This document shows, in pieces, positions 37,726 through 48,367 of a stretch of 53,694 nt of DNA. The notes beneath the pieces are model-generated. The model was not told the DNA's origin and did not search any database. It worked only from the letters and a program-made list of their open reading frames with translations. The stretch spans positions 1 to 53,694 of the forward strand of contig NZ_JJOY01000013.1 of assembly GCF_000979455.1 (NCBI RefSeq). Reading direction: 5' to 3'. Made by a program: the position numbers and the translations under genes. This stretch comes from Methanosarcina sp. 2.H.T.1A.6. Lineage in GTDB: Archaea; Halobacteriota; Methanosarcinia; Methanosarcinales; Methanosarcinaceae. Position 1 is the stretch's first letter, and each line of letters opens with the position of its first letter.

Positions 37726-38688
37726 TTATTTTAAGATTGTTCTTTTATATAATGTGAGAAATTTCTGACATAGCACCTTGTTATTATGAACTTTCTCTAC
37801 GTATTTTCTTCCGCTTCTTCCAAGATTTTCCCTTAAATTTTCATCACGTATTAATTCTTCCAATCTTTGCTTTAGATTGTCTTTTGTAACATTTACTATT
37901 CCACTGGGCTCTTCCAGATAAGGCTCTAATCCAGGCTTAATCCATGTACAGCATGGAATTCCCATCTGTTGGGCTTCATTGGTGAGAACACCGTACCATC
38001 CGACCTGTCTTTTATCATAAAAACCAACAGAATCAACAACTATATCACTGGTCTGAAGCAATTGCATTACTTCCTTATGGGGTTTATTTTCAATCAATAA
38101 GCAGTCAACATTTGGATATTCCTTTTTGAGCTGGTCCATCGCTTCCAGAAAATATTCTGTACCTTTGTAGAATCTGTTTGTTGGAGCATGCCCGATTATG
38201 ATTTTATCATCATTTCGATTGACTTTACTTAACCCGTGCCAGGGGATACAGTTTGGAATCCATATAGCATCCGGTGAATAGTCAAGTAAATCCGGGGTCG
38301 AAACTATTTCAACATCTGCGAATTTTGATCCAAAAGTTCTGCCATTATTTCTTAATTTACTGCCGTGCCAGTGGACAACAACTTTGCCGAAACGTTTAAA
38401 AAAAAGCGGTATGTCTATATCCTGGGGAAATATTCCTGCATCGTGAAGATGAAATATATCAAATTTCTCTTTCAATGTGATTTCTACAAGGTTTTTCTAT
38501 ATGATTTGGAAACGGCGAGGAATATCTTTTTTTGAATATTTTAACGGGAGATTTAGAGAGATATCGGTATTTTCGCTGGTATAATTTTCAGTTATCTCAA
38601 ATAAACGTACCTCATGGCCCATTTTTTTTTGTTGAAGAGACAGATTATATGCTACATTTGCAATATTCCTTATGTGCAGTATCTTCAT
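37726..38688 (-). CDS. Glycosyltransferase interrupted by one in-frame UAG (possible pyrrolysine)
   Basis: ATG 38688 opens a frame of 320 codons to TAA 37726, broken only by TAG at codon 64 (38499-38497). The text on both sides is continuous glycosyltransferase: KKDIPRRFQII, the TAG, then KNLVEITLKEKFDIFHLHDA. No frameshift or deletion is needed to join the halves. The C-terminal half has VVHWHGSKLR and GHAPTNRFYKGTEYF. ATG overlaps the wecB stop (ATGA), so it is set up for coupled translation. In Methanosarcina UAG can be decoded as pyrrolysine; read-through would give a full-length protein, termination would give 63 aa. A plain nonsense mutation is the alternative. Confidence 0.8.
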
Positions 38689-39752
38689 GTTTTCCCAGAG
38701 TTCATTTTTTGAGAGATTTTACCACTTGCGTTCCCGTCCCCAAATACTTCATTTCTTCTCTTGGTGCCCTCAAAATTTTCAATAGCATGTTTGATTTTCT
38801 CGTAATCTGCTCCTGTAAGTATATTCCAGCCTTCTTCAACTGTTTCTACCCATTCCGTATTATCCCTTAAGGTTATGCAGGGCACTCCCAGCATATAGGC
38901 TTCTTTCTGTACCCCTCCGGAATCGGTGAGTATTTTTCTGGCATTTGATTCGAGTTTTAACATGTCAAGATAGCCAACAGGGGGGATTACTTTTGTGTTC
39001 TTAAGGATTTTTTCCCACAAATTGTATTCTTTCAGGTATTTTCTGGTCCTTGGATGCATTGGAAACACTATTGTCGTTTCTACATCAGAAAAGGCTTCAA
39101 CAATTGATGAGAGGTTTTTTATATTGTCCGTATTGGAGGCACGGTGTACGGTTGCTAAAAGGAACTCTTTTGGATTGAGATTAAGATCCTGTAAAATCGT
39201 TGATTTTTCTTCTGCAATTTTCTGGTTATACTTAAGGGCGTCTACCATTACATCCCCAACATTGTATACACCTTCAGTGATGCCTTCATTTTTCAGGTTC
39301 ATCACTGCAGTATCAGTCGGGCAGAATAGTATATTCGAGATGTGATCGGTTATGACTCTGTTAATCTCTTCAGGCATGGCCCGATCAAAAGACCTCAGTC
39401 CAGCTTCCACATGTGCCACTCTGATGTGCAGCTTGGTAGCAGCAAGTGCGCCTGCAAGTGTAGAATTTGTATCTCCATAGACAAGCACGATGTCTGGTTT
39501 CTCTTTCAAAAGTACTTTTTCTATTTCTAGAATCATCTTGCCGGTTTGTTCCCCCTGGGTACCCGAGCCTATACCAAGGTTGTAGTCCGGCTTTGGGATA
39601 TCGAGTTCTTCAAAAAAGACCTCGGACATTTCAGGGTCATAATGCTGGCCTGTGTGGACAAGTATTTCTTCATGGTGCTTTCGGATGGTACGGGACACAG
39701 GAGCACATTTTATAAATTGAGGGCGGGCACCGACTACTGATACAATCTTCAT
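38685..39752 (-). CDS. wecB: UDP-N-acetylglucosamine 2-epimerase (non-hydrolysing)
   Basis: 355 aa. Hallmarks are GARPQFIK (residues 8-15), HTGQHYDPEMS, VYGDTNSTLAGALAA, HVEAGLRSFDRAMPEE and TDSGGVQKEA. It interconverts UDP-GlcNAc and UDP-ManNAc. The product may be oxidised by the dehydrogenase at 45517 to UDP-ManNAcA. The C-terminal 25 residues after GADYEKIKHAI look less conserved. Overlaps the next gene at ATGA. Confidence 0.95.
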   Translation of the reverse strand: MKIVSVVGARPQFIKCAPVSRTIRKHHEEILVHTGQHYDPEMSEVFFEELDIPKPDYNLGIGSGTQGEQTGKMILEIEKVLLKEKPDIVLVYGDTNSTLAGALAATKLHIRVAHVEAGLRSFDRAMPEEINRVITDHISNILFCPTDTAVMNLKNEGITEGVYNVGDVMVDALKYNQKIAEEKSTILQDLNLNPKEFLLATVHRASNTDNIKNLSSIVEAFSDVETTIVFPMHPRTRKYLKEYNLWEKILKNTKVIPPVGYLDMLKLESNARKILTDSGGVQKEAYMLGVPCITLRDNTEWVETVEEGWNILTGADYEKIKHAIENFEGTKRRNEVFGDGNASGKISQKMNSGKT

Positions 39753-39759
39753 AAAACCT

Positions 39760-39803
39760 CAGCAGGAAACCCATTAAATCTTTAGATTTAGTGGGTAGTT
39801 GAC
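39760..39803 (+). repeat. Dispersed hairpin element, copy 3
   Basis: CAGCAGGAAA, stem CCCATTAAATC (39770-39780) with GATTTAGTGGG (39785-39795), then TAGTTGAC. The fourth stem pair is A-T here and G-C in copy 1. Confidence 0.75.
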
Positions 39804-39862
39804 TTTAATTACCATTGCTAGCGAAGTATATAATCTCTATTTTTTATTTAAATTTCCAATCT

Positions 39863-40840
39863 TCACTGGATTTTTTCATAAACTTCTTTTATTTTCCTGG
39901 TGTTTGACTCCCAGAAACGATAATCTTCAGAGTTCAATTTCTCTGGTTTTTTATCAAGATACTCTCGGACAGCATTTTCGAGTTCAGAACTTTTTACAAT
40001 CAGCAGGTTTTTTCTGTCCTCTTCCTTCGTGATTCCCGAGGCTATTACCAGTTTTCCAAGGTTCAGGTATTCATTTAGTTTCCAGATGCTTTTATCCGTC
40101 GAATAAGGGGTCAAATTATTTTCTTTTCTGGGTATCATACATATTCTGGCTTTTTTGACTATCCCTGCCACTTTCTCATGAGGCTGCCATCCCATAAATT
40201 CTACATTGGTGGGTTTTTTTGCCAAATGCCACTTTGAAAAGGGGCCGTCTCCCACGATCCTGAATTTTTCATCCGGATACTTTTTTGCCAGATTCAGGAA
40301 ATTTCCTATCCCTTCCTGCTCGCAAACCCTCCCCAGAAATGTTATGGCTCCGTCTTCTGCCAGATCCTCTCCTGTCAAAAAACTATTTTTGGGGTAATTG
40401 GGGACCTCATAGACCTCTTGTTTTCCGTCTTCTGTATATGTTTTTACTTTTTCTCCCAGAGGCCCGTTTACCGTGGTTATAAGGTCCGCACTTGCTGCCA
40501 TTTTTTTTTCAAAATATTCAGCCATCATCCTGCTGGGAGCCCCTAAATTCATTTCAAGTTCAATACCCCAGGGAGACCTGTAGTCATAGATCATCTTTTT
40601 GTAGTAAGTTCCTTTTAATTTAGACAAATCGTGATATATTATATCCGGGACATTAAAAATGTGAATTACATCTGGTTTTTCTCTTTTTATGAATTGTTTG
40701 GCAAGGCCTGAGATCTGTATCCAGTTTCTGGTATTAAATTTGGGGATGAACGTGTCATATCCCAGTTCTTCAAGGGTACTCTGGAACATCTTGAGCCTTG
40801 TGGTATGTTCTGGCTGGTTAGCAAGCAATAAAATTCTCAT
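39863..40840 (-). CDS. Glycosyltransferase, GT4-like
   Basis: 325 aa. GT-B donor-side motif ITFLGRVCEQEGIGNFLNLA with RIVGDGP, and the later MGWQPHEKVAGIVKKARICMIP. The N-terminus (MRILLLANQPEHTTRL) is the start of the acceptor domain. It begins within the last codons of the gene upstream (4-nt overlap), so the two act in one operon. Confidence 0.87.
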   Translation of the reverse strand: MRILLLANQPEHTTRLKMFQSTLEELGYDTFIPKFNTRNWIQISGLAKQFIKREKPDVIHIFNVPDIIYHDLSKLKGTYYKKMIYDYRSPWGIELEMNLGAPSRMMAEYFEKKMAASADLITTVNGPLGEKVKTYTEDGKQEVYEVPNYPKNSFLTGEDLAEDGAITFLGRVCEQEGIGNFLNLAKKYPDEKFRIVGDGPFSKWHLAKKPTNVEFMGWQPHEKVAGIVKKARICMIPRKENNLTPYSTDKSIWKLNEYLNLGKLVIASGITKEEDRKNLLIVKSSELENAVREYLDKKPEKLNSEDYRFWESNTRKIKEVYEKIQ

Positions 40841-41958
40841 ATGGATCTCCTCAAGACCTCTTCGTATTTTCTGGCAAGGACTTCCCAGTCAAAAGTCTTT
40901 GCAATTTCTCTATATTTTTCCTCATTGTTTGGAGTATTCAGAATCCTTTTTACCTCACGGATGAATCCGTCTTTATCATCATAGTAATATAAGTTATCTC
41001 CGAGCATTCTTACAAGGGAAATTGTCCTGCTGGATAACACGGGTCTTCCGCAAGCCAGATAATTGAACACCTTTCCTCCAGCTGCATATTCGTTTTTATC
41101 CATTTTTTTCAGTGTATTGAGCCCTATATCCATAGCTGAAATATAAGGCCCTAAATCCTCGTAAGGCACAGCTCCTGTAAATGTGATTTTTTCCGAAACT
41201 CCCAGCTTGTTTGCCAGCTCTTTGATCTTATCACCGTAATCTGTAAACAGTCCCGGGCCCACAACCAGAAGGCTTACTTCCAGATCAGGGAGTGATTCTA
41301 CAACCATTTCAAGATCTACCCAGTGCTCAAGTGACCCTACATATCCTATGACAGCACCTTTTAAGCCCAATTTCTTTTTTGCCTCCTCTTTTGGGAGAGG
41401 TCTTAAAAGATTACAATTTACTCCATTAGGAATTACTTCTATATTTTTGACCCTTATACCTTCCAGAAAATCTTTGAGTTCCCGGGTTACGGTTATAACA
41501 GAAGTTGCATGTCTTAAATTATACCTTGTAATTTGCCTTACCCCATTCTTAACAATTTTTCCAAAAAAAGAGTCTGGGTAATATATTGAAGCAGATTCTT
41601 CTAAGTGGTCCAGATAGTCAAAAACAACAGGCACATTTAAAAAATTAATTATAAATGATGGAAGGATGTTTGCAGAGAGAACAACATCTATGCCTTCTTT
41701 TTTTATTACTTTTTTCATTTCCAAAAAATGCTCTGGCCAGTTTAATAAATAATATAAAGAAGGATCTTTCACACCTATAAATTTTGTATCTAAAAGTTTG
41801 CAAGCTGTTTTTCTTGCTCTGTTATTTCTGAAATTCTCCAGGTTGAAATGTAGTACATACACTTCATGTTTTTCTGCAAGGATATCAAATATGAAGTTAA
41901 GTCTATTCGGAAAAGGGTGCCTGATCCAATCAGTAGTAGGTATCACAAGAATTTTCAT
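40837..41958 (-). CDS. Glycosyltransferase, GT4-like
   Basis: 373 aa from ATG 41958, chosen because AAGGA lies just upstream; the frame extends five codons to a TTG. Motifs GAVIGYVGSLEHWVDLEMVV and LLVVGPG in the donor half, then GKVFNYLACGRPVLSS. Overlaps the following glycosyltransferase by 4 nt. Confidence 0.87.
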   Translation of the reverse strand: MKILVIPTTDWIRHPFPNRLNFIFDILAEKHEVYVLHFNLENFRNNRARKTACKLLDTKFIGVKDPSLYYLLNWPEHFLEMKKVIKKEGIDVVLSANILPSFIINFLNVPVVFDYLDHLEESASIYYPDSFFGKIVKNGVRQITRYNLRHATSVITVTRELKDFLEGIRVKNIEVIPNGVNCNLLRPLPKEEAKKKLGLKGAVIGYVGSLEHWVDLEMVVESLPDLEVSLLVVGPGLFTDYGDKIKELANKLGVSEKITFTGAVPYEDLGPYISAMDIGLNTLKKMDKNEYAAGGKVFNYLACGRPVLSSRTISLVRMLGDNLYYYDDKDGFIREVKRILNTPNNEEKYREIAKTFDWEVLARKYEEVLRRSI

Positions 41959-43000
41959 GGGATTTCCTTTCAATTTTCTACATTTTTCAATATAAGAATC
42001 AAATTTGGAACAGTACCTATATTATTCTTTCTTATTTATATTAGTCTTTTATAATATTTGCACAGAGATCTCATGCTGCAGCGAACTGCCTGATGTTAAA
42101 GCATTAAAGACTTCCGGCTCCATTCCCCTGATTACATTTTACCAGTCCGGTTCAACCTAACTAACATCCCGCTGACGCATTAATGGTTCCTTACTGCCCG
42201 GTTGCCGCATTAAGAAATGAACGGTAATTGTTCAAGTATTATATAAACATATTAAATGAATATAAATAAGCTTGAAATGTTATGGGGAGACATTCCATTT
42301 TATCCTATGCTAAAGTTTTTAGGCTTTAGATGAACTTTCTTCACATCCCGATTAGAAGAAGAAGCTACTTCATTCCTTGAAGCAATCCACCCCCGGAAGA
42401 ATCTGCTGTCCGCTATGTCATTTCCTGTGTAAAAATGACACCGGCAAGTTCTATGCGATGACCCTCCGGTCCATGAGACCTGGGTATCCTCCGCACAGGG
42501 AGTTGTTTATGCATAAATGTGTAATGTGCTTTTCGGAAGTAATGTTCTCTAGGTGGATATGGTTATGTCAAGATTTTTAAATAAGTAAAGGGTGTAAAAT
42601 AACCGGAACCGCCTCACCGAATGAAATGGTCAAAATAAGCATGACTCTTCGAGATCTTAGTAAAAAAAATATTGATTTTACGAATCTTCAACTTGTCACC
42701 AACTTGTCATCAACTTGTCTTCAACTTGATAAGTATATTCCAGATAAAATGCCCCAACTGAATTAATTTTTTGACATGATTTGAATTATCGTATCCAAGA
42801 ACCCTCATTTTTCACGATCTTAAAAACTCAGGTAAAACAACTCAGTTAACACTCGTCCGGGAGTTCAGGCAAAACTTATTTAATAACTTCTCACATATAT
42901 TGACCTGCTACAAAAATATTTTCTGACATGTATATAATCTCTTTATTCCAGAAGTCTTTATACACTTCTATTGAATACGTTTCTAAATATATACACACAG
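41959..43000. other. Long spacer, about 1 kb, probably decayed sequence
   Basis: No gene I can support. 42061-42215 and 42380-42500 are less AT-rich than the rest and look like worn coding sequence, but I could not match them. Four imperfect CAACTTGTCA units lie at 42688-42735. Confidence 0.45.
42688..42735. repeat. Short tandem repeat of CAACTTGTC units
   Basis: Four imperfect copies 9-11 bp apart. Confidence 0.75.
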
Positions 43001-43152
43001 GAGATGACAGGCATCAATTCAATAATTCTTGCAGGTGGTTCAGGGGCAGGGATCTGGCCTTTCAGCCGGGATATGTGTCCCATGAAGATTATAGAGGTGC
43101 AGTTCGGAGAGCTTATGGAAGAAGGGAGATGGAAGGTTTGACGGATATGGGA
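43000..43152 (+). pseudogene. Internally deleted manC copy
   Basis: From ATG 43004 a 45-codon frame reads MTGINSIILAGGSGAGIWPF and then SRDMCPMKIIEVQFGELMEE, ending at TGA 43139. The first 27 codons match the N-terminus of manC at 31325 and the rest matches its last 30 codons, joined at CCCATGAA/GATTAT. About 1.2 kb of the middle is gone. The catalytic GTR is now GAG, so it cannot be an enzyme. It keeps the GGAG binding site and lies about 100 nt before gmd. Confidence 0.85.
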
Positions 43153-43254
43153 GAAAATGAATATTCCGACAGATATCCAGACAGTAGTTTAGCAAAATAT
43201 TTATAAAGCTTTGATCCCCCTACTAATTGTTACTAAGTAAACCAGGGTAATAAT

Positions 43255-44376
43255 ATGGAAAAAGTCGCCTTAATCACCGGGATTACAGGTCAGGATGGTG
43301 CATACCTGGCTGAGTTTCTTTTGAATAAAGGATATATTGTGCATGGAATTAAGCGGAGATCCTCTTCTTTCAACACTGCAAGAATAGATCATCTTTACAA
43401 AGACCCTCATGAGAGAAATGTGAATTTTTTCATGCACTATGGCGACCTGACCGATTCAACCAACCTTATCCGTATTATTCAGGAAGTCAAGCCTGACGAG
43501 ATCTATAACCTTGCCGCCCAGAGCCACGTCCAGGTTTCTTTTGAAACCCCGGAATATACCGCAAATTCTGACGGCCTTGGAACCCTCAGGCTCCTTGAAG
43601 CAATCCGCATCCTCGGCCTTGAAAATAAAACAAAATTCTACCAGGCTTCAACCAGCGAACTTTACGGAAAAGTCCAGGAAATTCCCCAGAAAGAAACCAC
43701 TCCTTTTTACCCGAGAAGCCCCTATGCAGCCGCCAAACTCTACGCCTACTGGATCACAATCAATTACCGGGAAGCCTATGGAATTTTCGCATGCAATGGC
43801 ATCCTCTTCAACCACGAATCCCCGGTCCGCGGCGAAACCTTCGTCACAAGAAAAATCACAATGGCTGCTGCAAAGATAAAATACGGCATGCAGGAAAGGC
43901 TTTACCTTGGAAACCTTGATGCAAAAAGGGACTGGGGCTTTGCAAAAGACTACGTAGAAGCCATGTGGCTGATGCTCCAGCAGGAAACCCCCGACGATTA
44001 CGTTATAGCAACAGGCGAAACCCACTCGGTGAGGGAATTTACGGAACTTACATTCAAAGAGTTAGGAATAGAGGTCATCTGGCAGGGAGAAGGGATCGAA
44101 GAAGTAGGAATCGATGCCAGCACAGGCAAAATCATAGTTGAAATAGACCCTGGATATTACAGGCCAACTGAAGTAGAACTCCTCATCGGCGACCCCTCAA
44201 AAGCCAGAGAAAAACTTGGCTGGCAGCCAAAAGTCAAAATGGAAGAGCTGGTGAGAATAATGATAAAAGCCGATGAGGAAGAAGTCCTGAAAAACTACCC
44301 CTCTGAAAAATTAGCAGCCTGCCAGGAACTTGAAGAATACCTGGCTGAAAATTCATTAAATTTGAAGAGCTTATAA
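43255..44376 (+). CDS. gmd: GDP-mannose 4,6-dehydratase
   Basis: 373 aa, extended SDR. NADP motif [16 protein letters not shown] (residues 9-24), the [14 protein letters not shown] loop, catalytic Ser/Thr in ASTSELYG and Tyr-Lys in [15 protein letters not shown], and the GDP-sugar motif [16 protein letters not shown]. It makes GDP-4-keto-6-deoxymannose, the substrate of the next gene. TATA-like TATTTATAAAG is at 43198. Confidence 0.95.
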   Translation: MEKVALITGITGQDGAYLAEFLLNKGYIVHGIKRRSSSFNTARIDHLYKDPHERNVNFFMHYGDLTDSTNLIRIIQEVKPDEIYNLAAQSHVQVSFETPEYTANSDGLGTLRLLEAIRILGLENKTKFYQASTSELYGKVQEIPQKETTPFYPRSPYAAAKLYAYWITINYREAYGIFACNGILFNHESPVRGETFVTRKITMAAAKIKYGMQERLYLGNLDAKRDWGFAKDYVEAMWLMLQQETPDDYVIATGETHSVREFTELTFKELGIEVIWQGEGIEEVGIDASTGKIIVEIDPGYYRPTEVELLIGDPSKAREKLGWQPKVKMEELVRIMIKADEEEVLKNYPSEKLAACQELEEYLAENSLNLKSL

Positions 44377-44441
44377 AAGTTGCTGGACCAGACAGCAACC
44401 CCCTCCCAGAAAATTCCCCCTATCAAACAAAAGGCGATAAC

Positions 44442-45380
44442 ATGGAAAAAGAATCAAAAATCTACTTAGCCGGCCATCGCGGCCTTGTAGGTTCAGCCCT
44501 CAAAAGAAAACTTGAATCCAACGGCTACACCAACCTGATCTTCCTCACCCACAAGGAACTCGACCTTACCAACCAGCAGGCAGTAAACGAATTCTTTGAA
44601 CAGGAAAAGCCCGAATATGTCTTCTTAGCCGCCGCAAAAGTGGGTGGAATCCTTGCCAACAGCACCTACCCCGCCCAATTCATCTATGAAAACCTGATGA
44701 TCGAAGCAAACATTATCCATGCCTCTTACAAATACGGTGTAAAAAAGCTCCTTTTCCTTGGCTCCTCCTGCATATACCCAAAGTTAGCCCCTCAACCTCT
44801 CAAAGAAGAATACCTGCTAACCGGCCCCCTCGAAGAAACAAACGAAGCCTATGCGATCGCAAAGATTGCAGGCATCAGGCTCTGCAAACACTACAACCAG
44901 CAGTACGGGACCAACTTCATCTCAGTAATGCCAACCAACCTCTACGGACCTAACGATAATTTTGATCTTGAAACTTCCCATGTGATGCCTGCGTTGATCA
45001 AGAAATTCCATGAAGCTAAGGTGAATAATGAACCTGAAGTTGTTGTGTGGGGTACGGGAAAGCCATTGAGGGAGTTCATGCATGTGGATGATATGGCGGA
45101 TGCATGTGTTTATTTGATGGATAATTATGATTTCTCTGAGATAGGGGAGTTTGTGAATATCGGGGTTGGAGAAGATATTACAATCAGTGAACTTGTGGAA
45201 TTGATAAAAGAGGTTGTGGGATTTGAAGGGGAGATTAAGTATGATACTTCAAAGCCTGATGGGACTCCAAGAAAATTGATGGATGTATTGAAGTTGAATG
45301 GATTGGGATGGAAGGCTGGAATCTCATTGGAAGATGGAATTAAAGAAACTTATGAATGGTATATTGAGTCAAAATTATGA
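44442..45380 (+). CDS. fcl: GDP-L-fucose synthase
   Basis: 312 aa, epimerase/reductase that finishes GDP-fucose. [15 protein letters not shown] (NADP motif), [14 protein letters not shown], catalytic [21 protein letters not shown]. The first 500 nt use C-ending codons heavily, as gmd does; from about 44950 to the end the gene switches to T-ending codons and TTG leucine, suggesting a mosaic origin. Confidence 0.95.
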   Translation: MEKESKIYLAGHRGLVGSALKRKLESNGYTNLIFLTHKELDLTNQQAVNEFFEQEKPEYVFLAAAKVGGILANSTYPAQFIYENLMIEANIIHASYKYGVKKLLFLGSSCIYPKLAPQPLKEEYLLTGPLEETNEAYAIAKIAGIRLCKHYNQQYGTNFISVMPTNLYGPNDNFDLETSHVMPALIKKFHEAKVNNEPEVVVWGTGKPLREFMHVDDMADACVYLMDNYDFSEIGEFVNIGVGEDITISELVELIKEVVGFEGEIKYDTSKPDGTPRKLMDVLKLNGLGWKAGISLEDGIKETYEWYIESKL

Positions 45381-45516
45381 ATAAATCTAATTTCCTATAA
45401 AGAAAAATGGGAACTTCGTGAAAATTGTATTTATTCTCGGCACAAGGCCAGAGTAAGATATAGGATTTAATTAGAAAAATAGTTACTTAAATTGAAAACT
45501 TTTGGAGAAAAAAATT

Positions 45517-47256
45517 ATGTCATCTCAAATTAAAAGTCATTTTATTAGCCCAGAAGACCTCCAAAATGAAAGAGAATCACTCATAAACCTAAATTCTCAA
45601 ATTAAAGACTGCTCGATTAGCCCAGAAGGAGAAGAATTTCCACTACCTGAACCTGAAGAATATAAAGAAGAATTTAACAGAATTAAGACTCTTGTAGATC
45701 AAGCCCGTGAAGAAGGAAAAGAAATTGTTGTTGTGATGGGCGTTGGATTCGTCGGAGCCGTGATGGCTGCAATTATCGCAGACACGAAAGACGAAAATGG
45801 GAACTACAGCAAATTTGTAATCGGCTGCCAGAGACCAAGCACCCGCAGTTACTGGAAAATCCCCCTGCTCAACAGAGGACAATCTCCTGTAAAATCAGAA
45901 GACAAAGAAGTAGATGAAATAATAAAGCGCTGCGTCCTTGAAACAAAAACACTGGTAGCTACATACACAAATGATTGCCTGAAACTTGCTGACGTTGTTG
46001 TGGTGGATATTCAGTGCGATTATGTAAAGTGTGAACTTGGAAACGTCAGGACCGGCGAAACCGATATGGCAGCACTTGAAGCTTCCATGAAAACAATCGG
46101 AGAAAACATACGTCCGGACTGCTTTGTCCTGATCGAAACGACCGTTGCTCCGGGAACTACCGAATTCGTTGCCCTTCCTCTCCTGAAAAAAGCTTTCTAC
46201 AAGCGTGGAATCAATTCAACCCCTCTACTTGCACACAGTTATGAGAGGGTCATGCCAGGAAAAGACTACGTTGCAAGTGTACGCGATTTCTGGAGAGTCT
46301 GTGCCGGTTGCACTGACGAAGCAAAAATAAAGGTTGAAAAATTCCTAAGGGAAGTAATCAACACTAAAGACTATCCTCTGACAGTGATGGACAGGCCGAT
46401 TGAGTCCGAAACTGCAAAAATTATTGAAAATTCCTACCGTGCAACAATACTCGCATTCCTTAACGAATGGAGCCTTTTTTCAGAAAGAAACGGCGTGGAT
46501 ATCATAAAGGTGATAGATGCAATAAAAATGCGTCCAACCCACAGCAACATGATCTTCCCCGGACCGGGAATCGGGGGTTACTGCCTCCCAAAAGACGGAG
46601 GTCTGGGTTACTGGGCTTACAAGCACATTCTCGGTTTTGAAGATGGAGATGATGTGTTTAAGATCACTCCCACATCAATTGACGTCAACGACACCAGAGC
46701 CCTTCACGTAGCCGAACTCACAAGGGATGCCCTCAGAAACATGGACCGGTACATCGCCGGAGCAGATGTCCTGATCTGCGGAGCCAGCTACAGGCAAGAT
46801 GTAGGCGACACCAGGTACAGCGGAAGCGAAATTGTCGTAAGGAAACTGACCGAAATGGGCGCAGAAATGCGTGTCCATGACCCTTACGTGGACCACTGGT
46901 ACGAGATAGAAAGCCAGGACACATATCCGGCATCCGGCCAGTCCTGGAAACGTTTCTTCAGGAACCAGGACAATTTGACGGAGTTGAAAATCGAAGAGGA
47001 CTTTTCAACAGCTATTAAAGGTATAGAAGCCCTTGTCCTCGCAGTTCCACATAATGAATATCTTAACTTAGAACCGGAAGCTATCGTAGAGATGGCAGGC
47101 GGACCTATCGCAGTTATTGACTGCTTCGGGATAATATCCGATGAAAAAATAAGAAGATACTTCGAACTTGGCTGCGAAGTCAAAGCCCTTGGAAGGGGCC
47201 ACATCCAGAGGATTAAAAAAGAAGTTCAGAAAAGAAAACTCCAAAAACTTTTATAA
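45517..47256 (+). CDS. Nucleotide-sugar dehydrogenase (UDP-Glc/ManNAc type)
   Basis: 579 aa from ATG 45517 (GGAG upstream); a TTG five codons earlier is less likely. It is longer than usual, with about 75 extra N-terminal residues before the NAD motif [25 protein letters not shown], the catalytic cysteine in [12 protein letters not shown], and [14 protein letters not shown] follow the family. It should oxidise a UDP- or GDP-sugar to the uronic acid; the wecB gene nearby suggests UDP-ManNAc as one candidate, but substrate is not readable. The C-terminal end overlaps no gene. Confidence 0.88.
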   Translation: MSSQIKSHFISPEDLQNERESLINLNSQIKDCSISPEGEEFPLPEPEEYKEEFNRIKTLVDQAREEGKEIVVVMGVGFVGAVMAAIIADTKDENGNYSKFVIGCQRPSTRSYWKIPLLNRGQSPVKSEDKEVDEIIKRCVLETKTLVATYTNDCLKLADVVVVDIQCDYVKCELGNVRTGETDMAALEASMKTIGENIRPDCFVLIETTVAPGTTEFVALPLLKKAFYKRGINSTPLLAHSYERVMPGKDYVASVRDFWRVCAGCTDEAKIKVEKFLREVINTKDYPLTVMDRPIESETAKIIENSYRATILAFLNEWSLFSERNGVDIIKVIDAIKMRPTHSNMIFPGPGIGGYCLPKDGGLGYWAYKHILGFEDGDDVFKITPTSIDVNDTRALHVAELTRDALRNMDRYIAGADVLICGASYRQDVGDTRYSGSEIVVRKLTEMGAEMRVHDPYVDHWYEIESQDTYPASGQSWKRFFRNQDNLTELKIEEDFSTAIKGIEALVLAVPHNEYLNLEPEAIVEMAGGPIAVIDCFGIISDEKIRRYFELGCEVKALGRGHIQRIKKEVQKRKLQKLL

Positions 47257-47281
47257 TTTTACAATTTTACAGAGGGATTAT

Positions 47282-48208
47282 TTGAAAAATAAAAATGTAA
47301 TAGTCACCGGTGGAATGGGTTTCATTGGCTCTCACCTTACTGAGAAATTGCTCGAAGATAATCAAGTAACAGTCATAGATAATGAATCTACGGGTAAAAT
47401 TGAAAATATAAAACATCTACTTGACCACAAAAAACTAACTGTAATAAAAGGTAGTATAGTAGACTTGAATCTAACAGAAATATTCAAAGGAAAAGACTAC
47501 GTCTTCCACCTCGCAGCAATTCCAAGTGTTCCGAGAAGCGTAAAAGATCCTTTCAGTTCAAACGAAGCTAATGTAACAGGAACATTGAATGTTCTGATAG
47601 CTGCAAAGGACGCTGGGATTAAAAAAGTAATATTCTCTTCCTCTTCCTCAGTATATGGCGATACTCCTACTCTCCCTAAAAGAGAAGATATGCCGGTAAA
47701 TCCCCAATCCCCTTATGCCATCACAAAAGCCACCGGCGAAATGTACTGCAGAGTCTTTGAAGAATTATATGGGCTTCCAACTATTTGTTTGAGATATTTC
47801 AATGTCTTCGGGCTGAGGCAGGATCCAAATTCCCAGTATGCTGCTGTAATTCCCAAATTTATAACTGCAATAATGAATGATGAAAGTCCAGTGATATATG
47901 GGGACGGAGAACAGAGCAGAGATTTCACTTTTGTGAAACATGTAGTAAATGCCAACATACTCTCATGTGAATATGACAAGACAGGTGTTTTTAACATCGC
48001 TTGTGGAAGACGGATCACAATAAATAAATTGGTCAATTACATCAATGAAATACTCGGCAAGAACATAATGCCAAAGTATATTGATCCAAGACCGGGGGAT
48101 ATCAAACACTCTCTGGCAGATATATCGAAAGCGCGGAGTTTTGGATATAATCCCAAAGGCAATTTCAAGGATGAGCTTGCTGAAGTCGTAAAATTGTTTG
48201 ACATTTAA
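47282..48208 (+). CDS. NAD-dependent sugar epimerase, GalE/WbpP-like SDR
   Basis: 308 aa from TTG 47282, chosen because AGAGGGAT precedes it by 5 nt and homologous sequence begins there; a frame from 47168 runs inside the previous gene. Motifs [39 protein letters not shown] and catalytic [23 protein letters not shown] and the late [13 protein letters not shown] fit 4-epimerases for UDP-GlcNAc or UDP-uronic acids. Confidence 0.9.
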   Translation: MKNKNVIVTGGMGFIGSHLTEKLLEDNQVTVIDNESTGKIENIKHLLDHKKLTVIKGSIVDLNLTEIFKGKDYVFHLAAIPSVPRSVKDPFSSNEANVTGTLNVLIAAKDAGIKKVIFSSSSSVYGDTPTLPKREDMPVNPQSPYAITKATGEMYCRVFEELYGLPTICLRYFNVFGLRQDPNSQYAAVIPKFITAIMNDESPVIYGDGEQSRDFTFVKHVVNANILSCEYDKTGVFNIACGRRITINKLVNYINEILGKNIMPKYIDPRPGDIKHSLADISKARSFGYNPKGNFKDELAEVVKLFDI

Positions 48209-48367
48209 CTAAGGAATGATAAAAATATAACTTCAAATTTTCAGTTCGGGAATTGCTCTATATTTCCATATCCCCAAATAGTCGTTCTTGGCAACAAAAA
48301 TCCTTGATATTATATTTGAATCATTTCTAAATAGATAGATGAAGATAGTGGGTTTACTTATATTTAG

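Noticed and set aside
38497-38688. Treating the two glycosyltransferase halves as separate genes or as a frameshift
   Set aside because: Both halves are in the same frame, separated by exactly one TAG codon, and the second half has only a TTG start with no binding site.
42377-42580. 67-codon frame with several cysteines
   Set aside because: Suggestive CPLC motif, but no convincing start, no family and a decayed-looking setting; mentioned only in the spacer entry.
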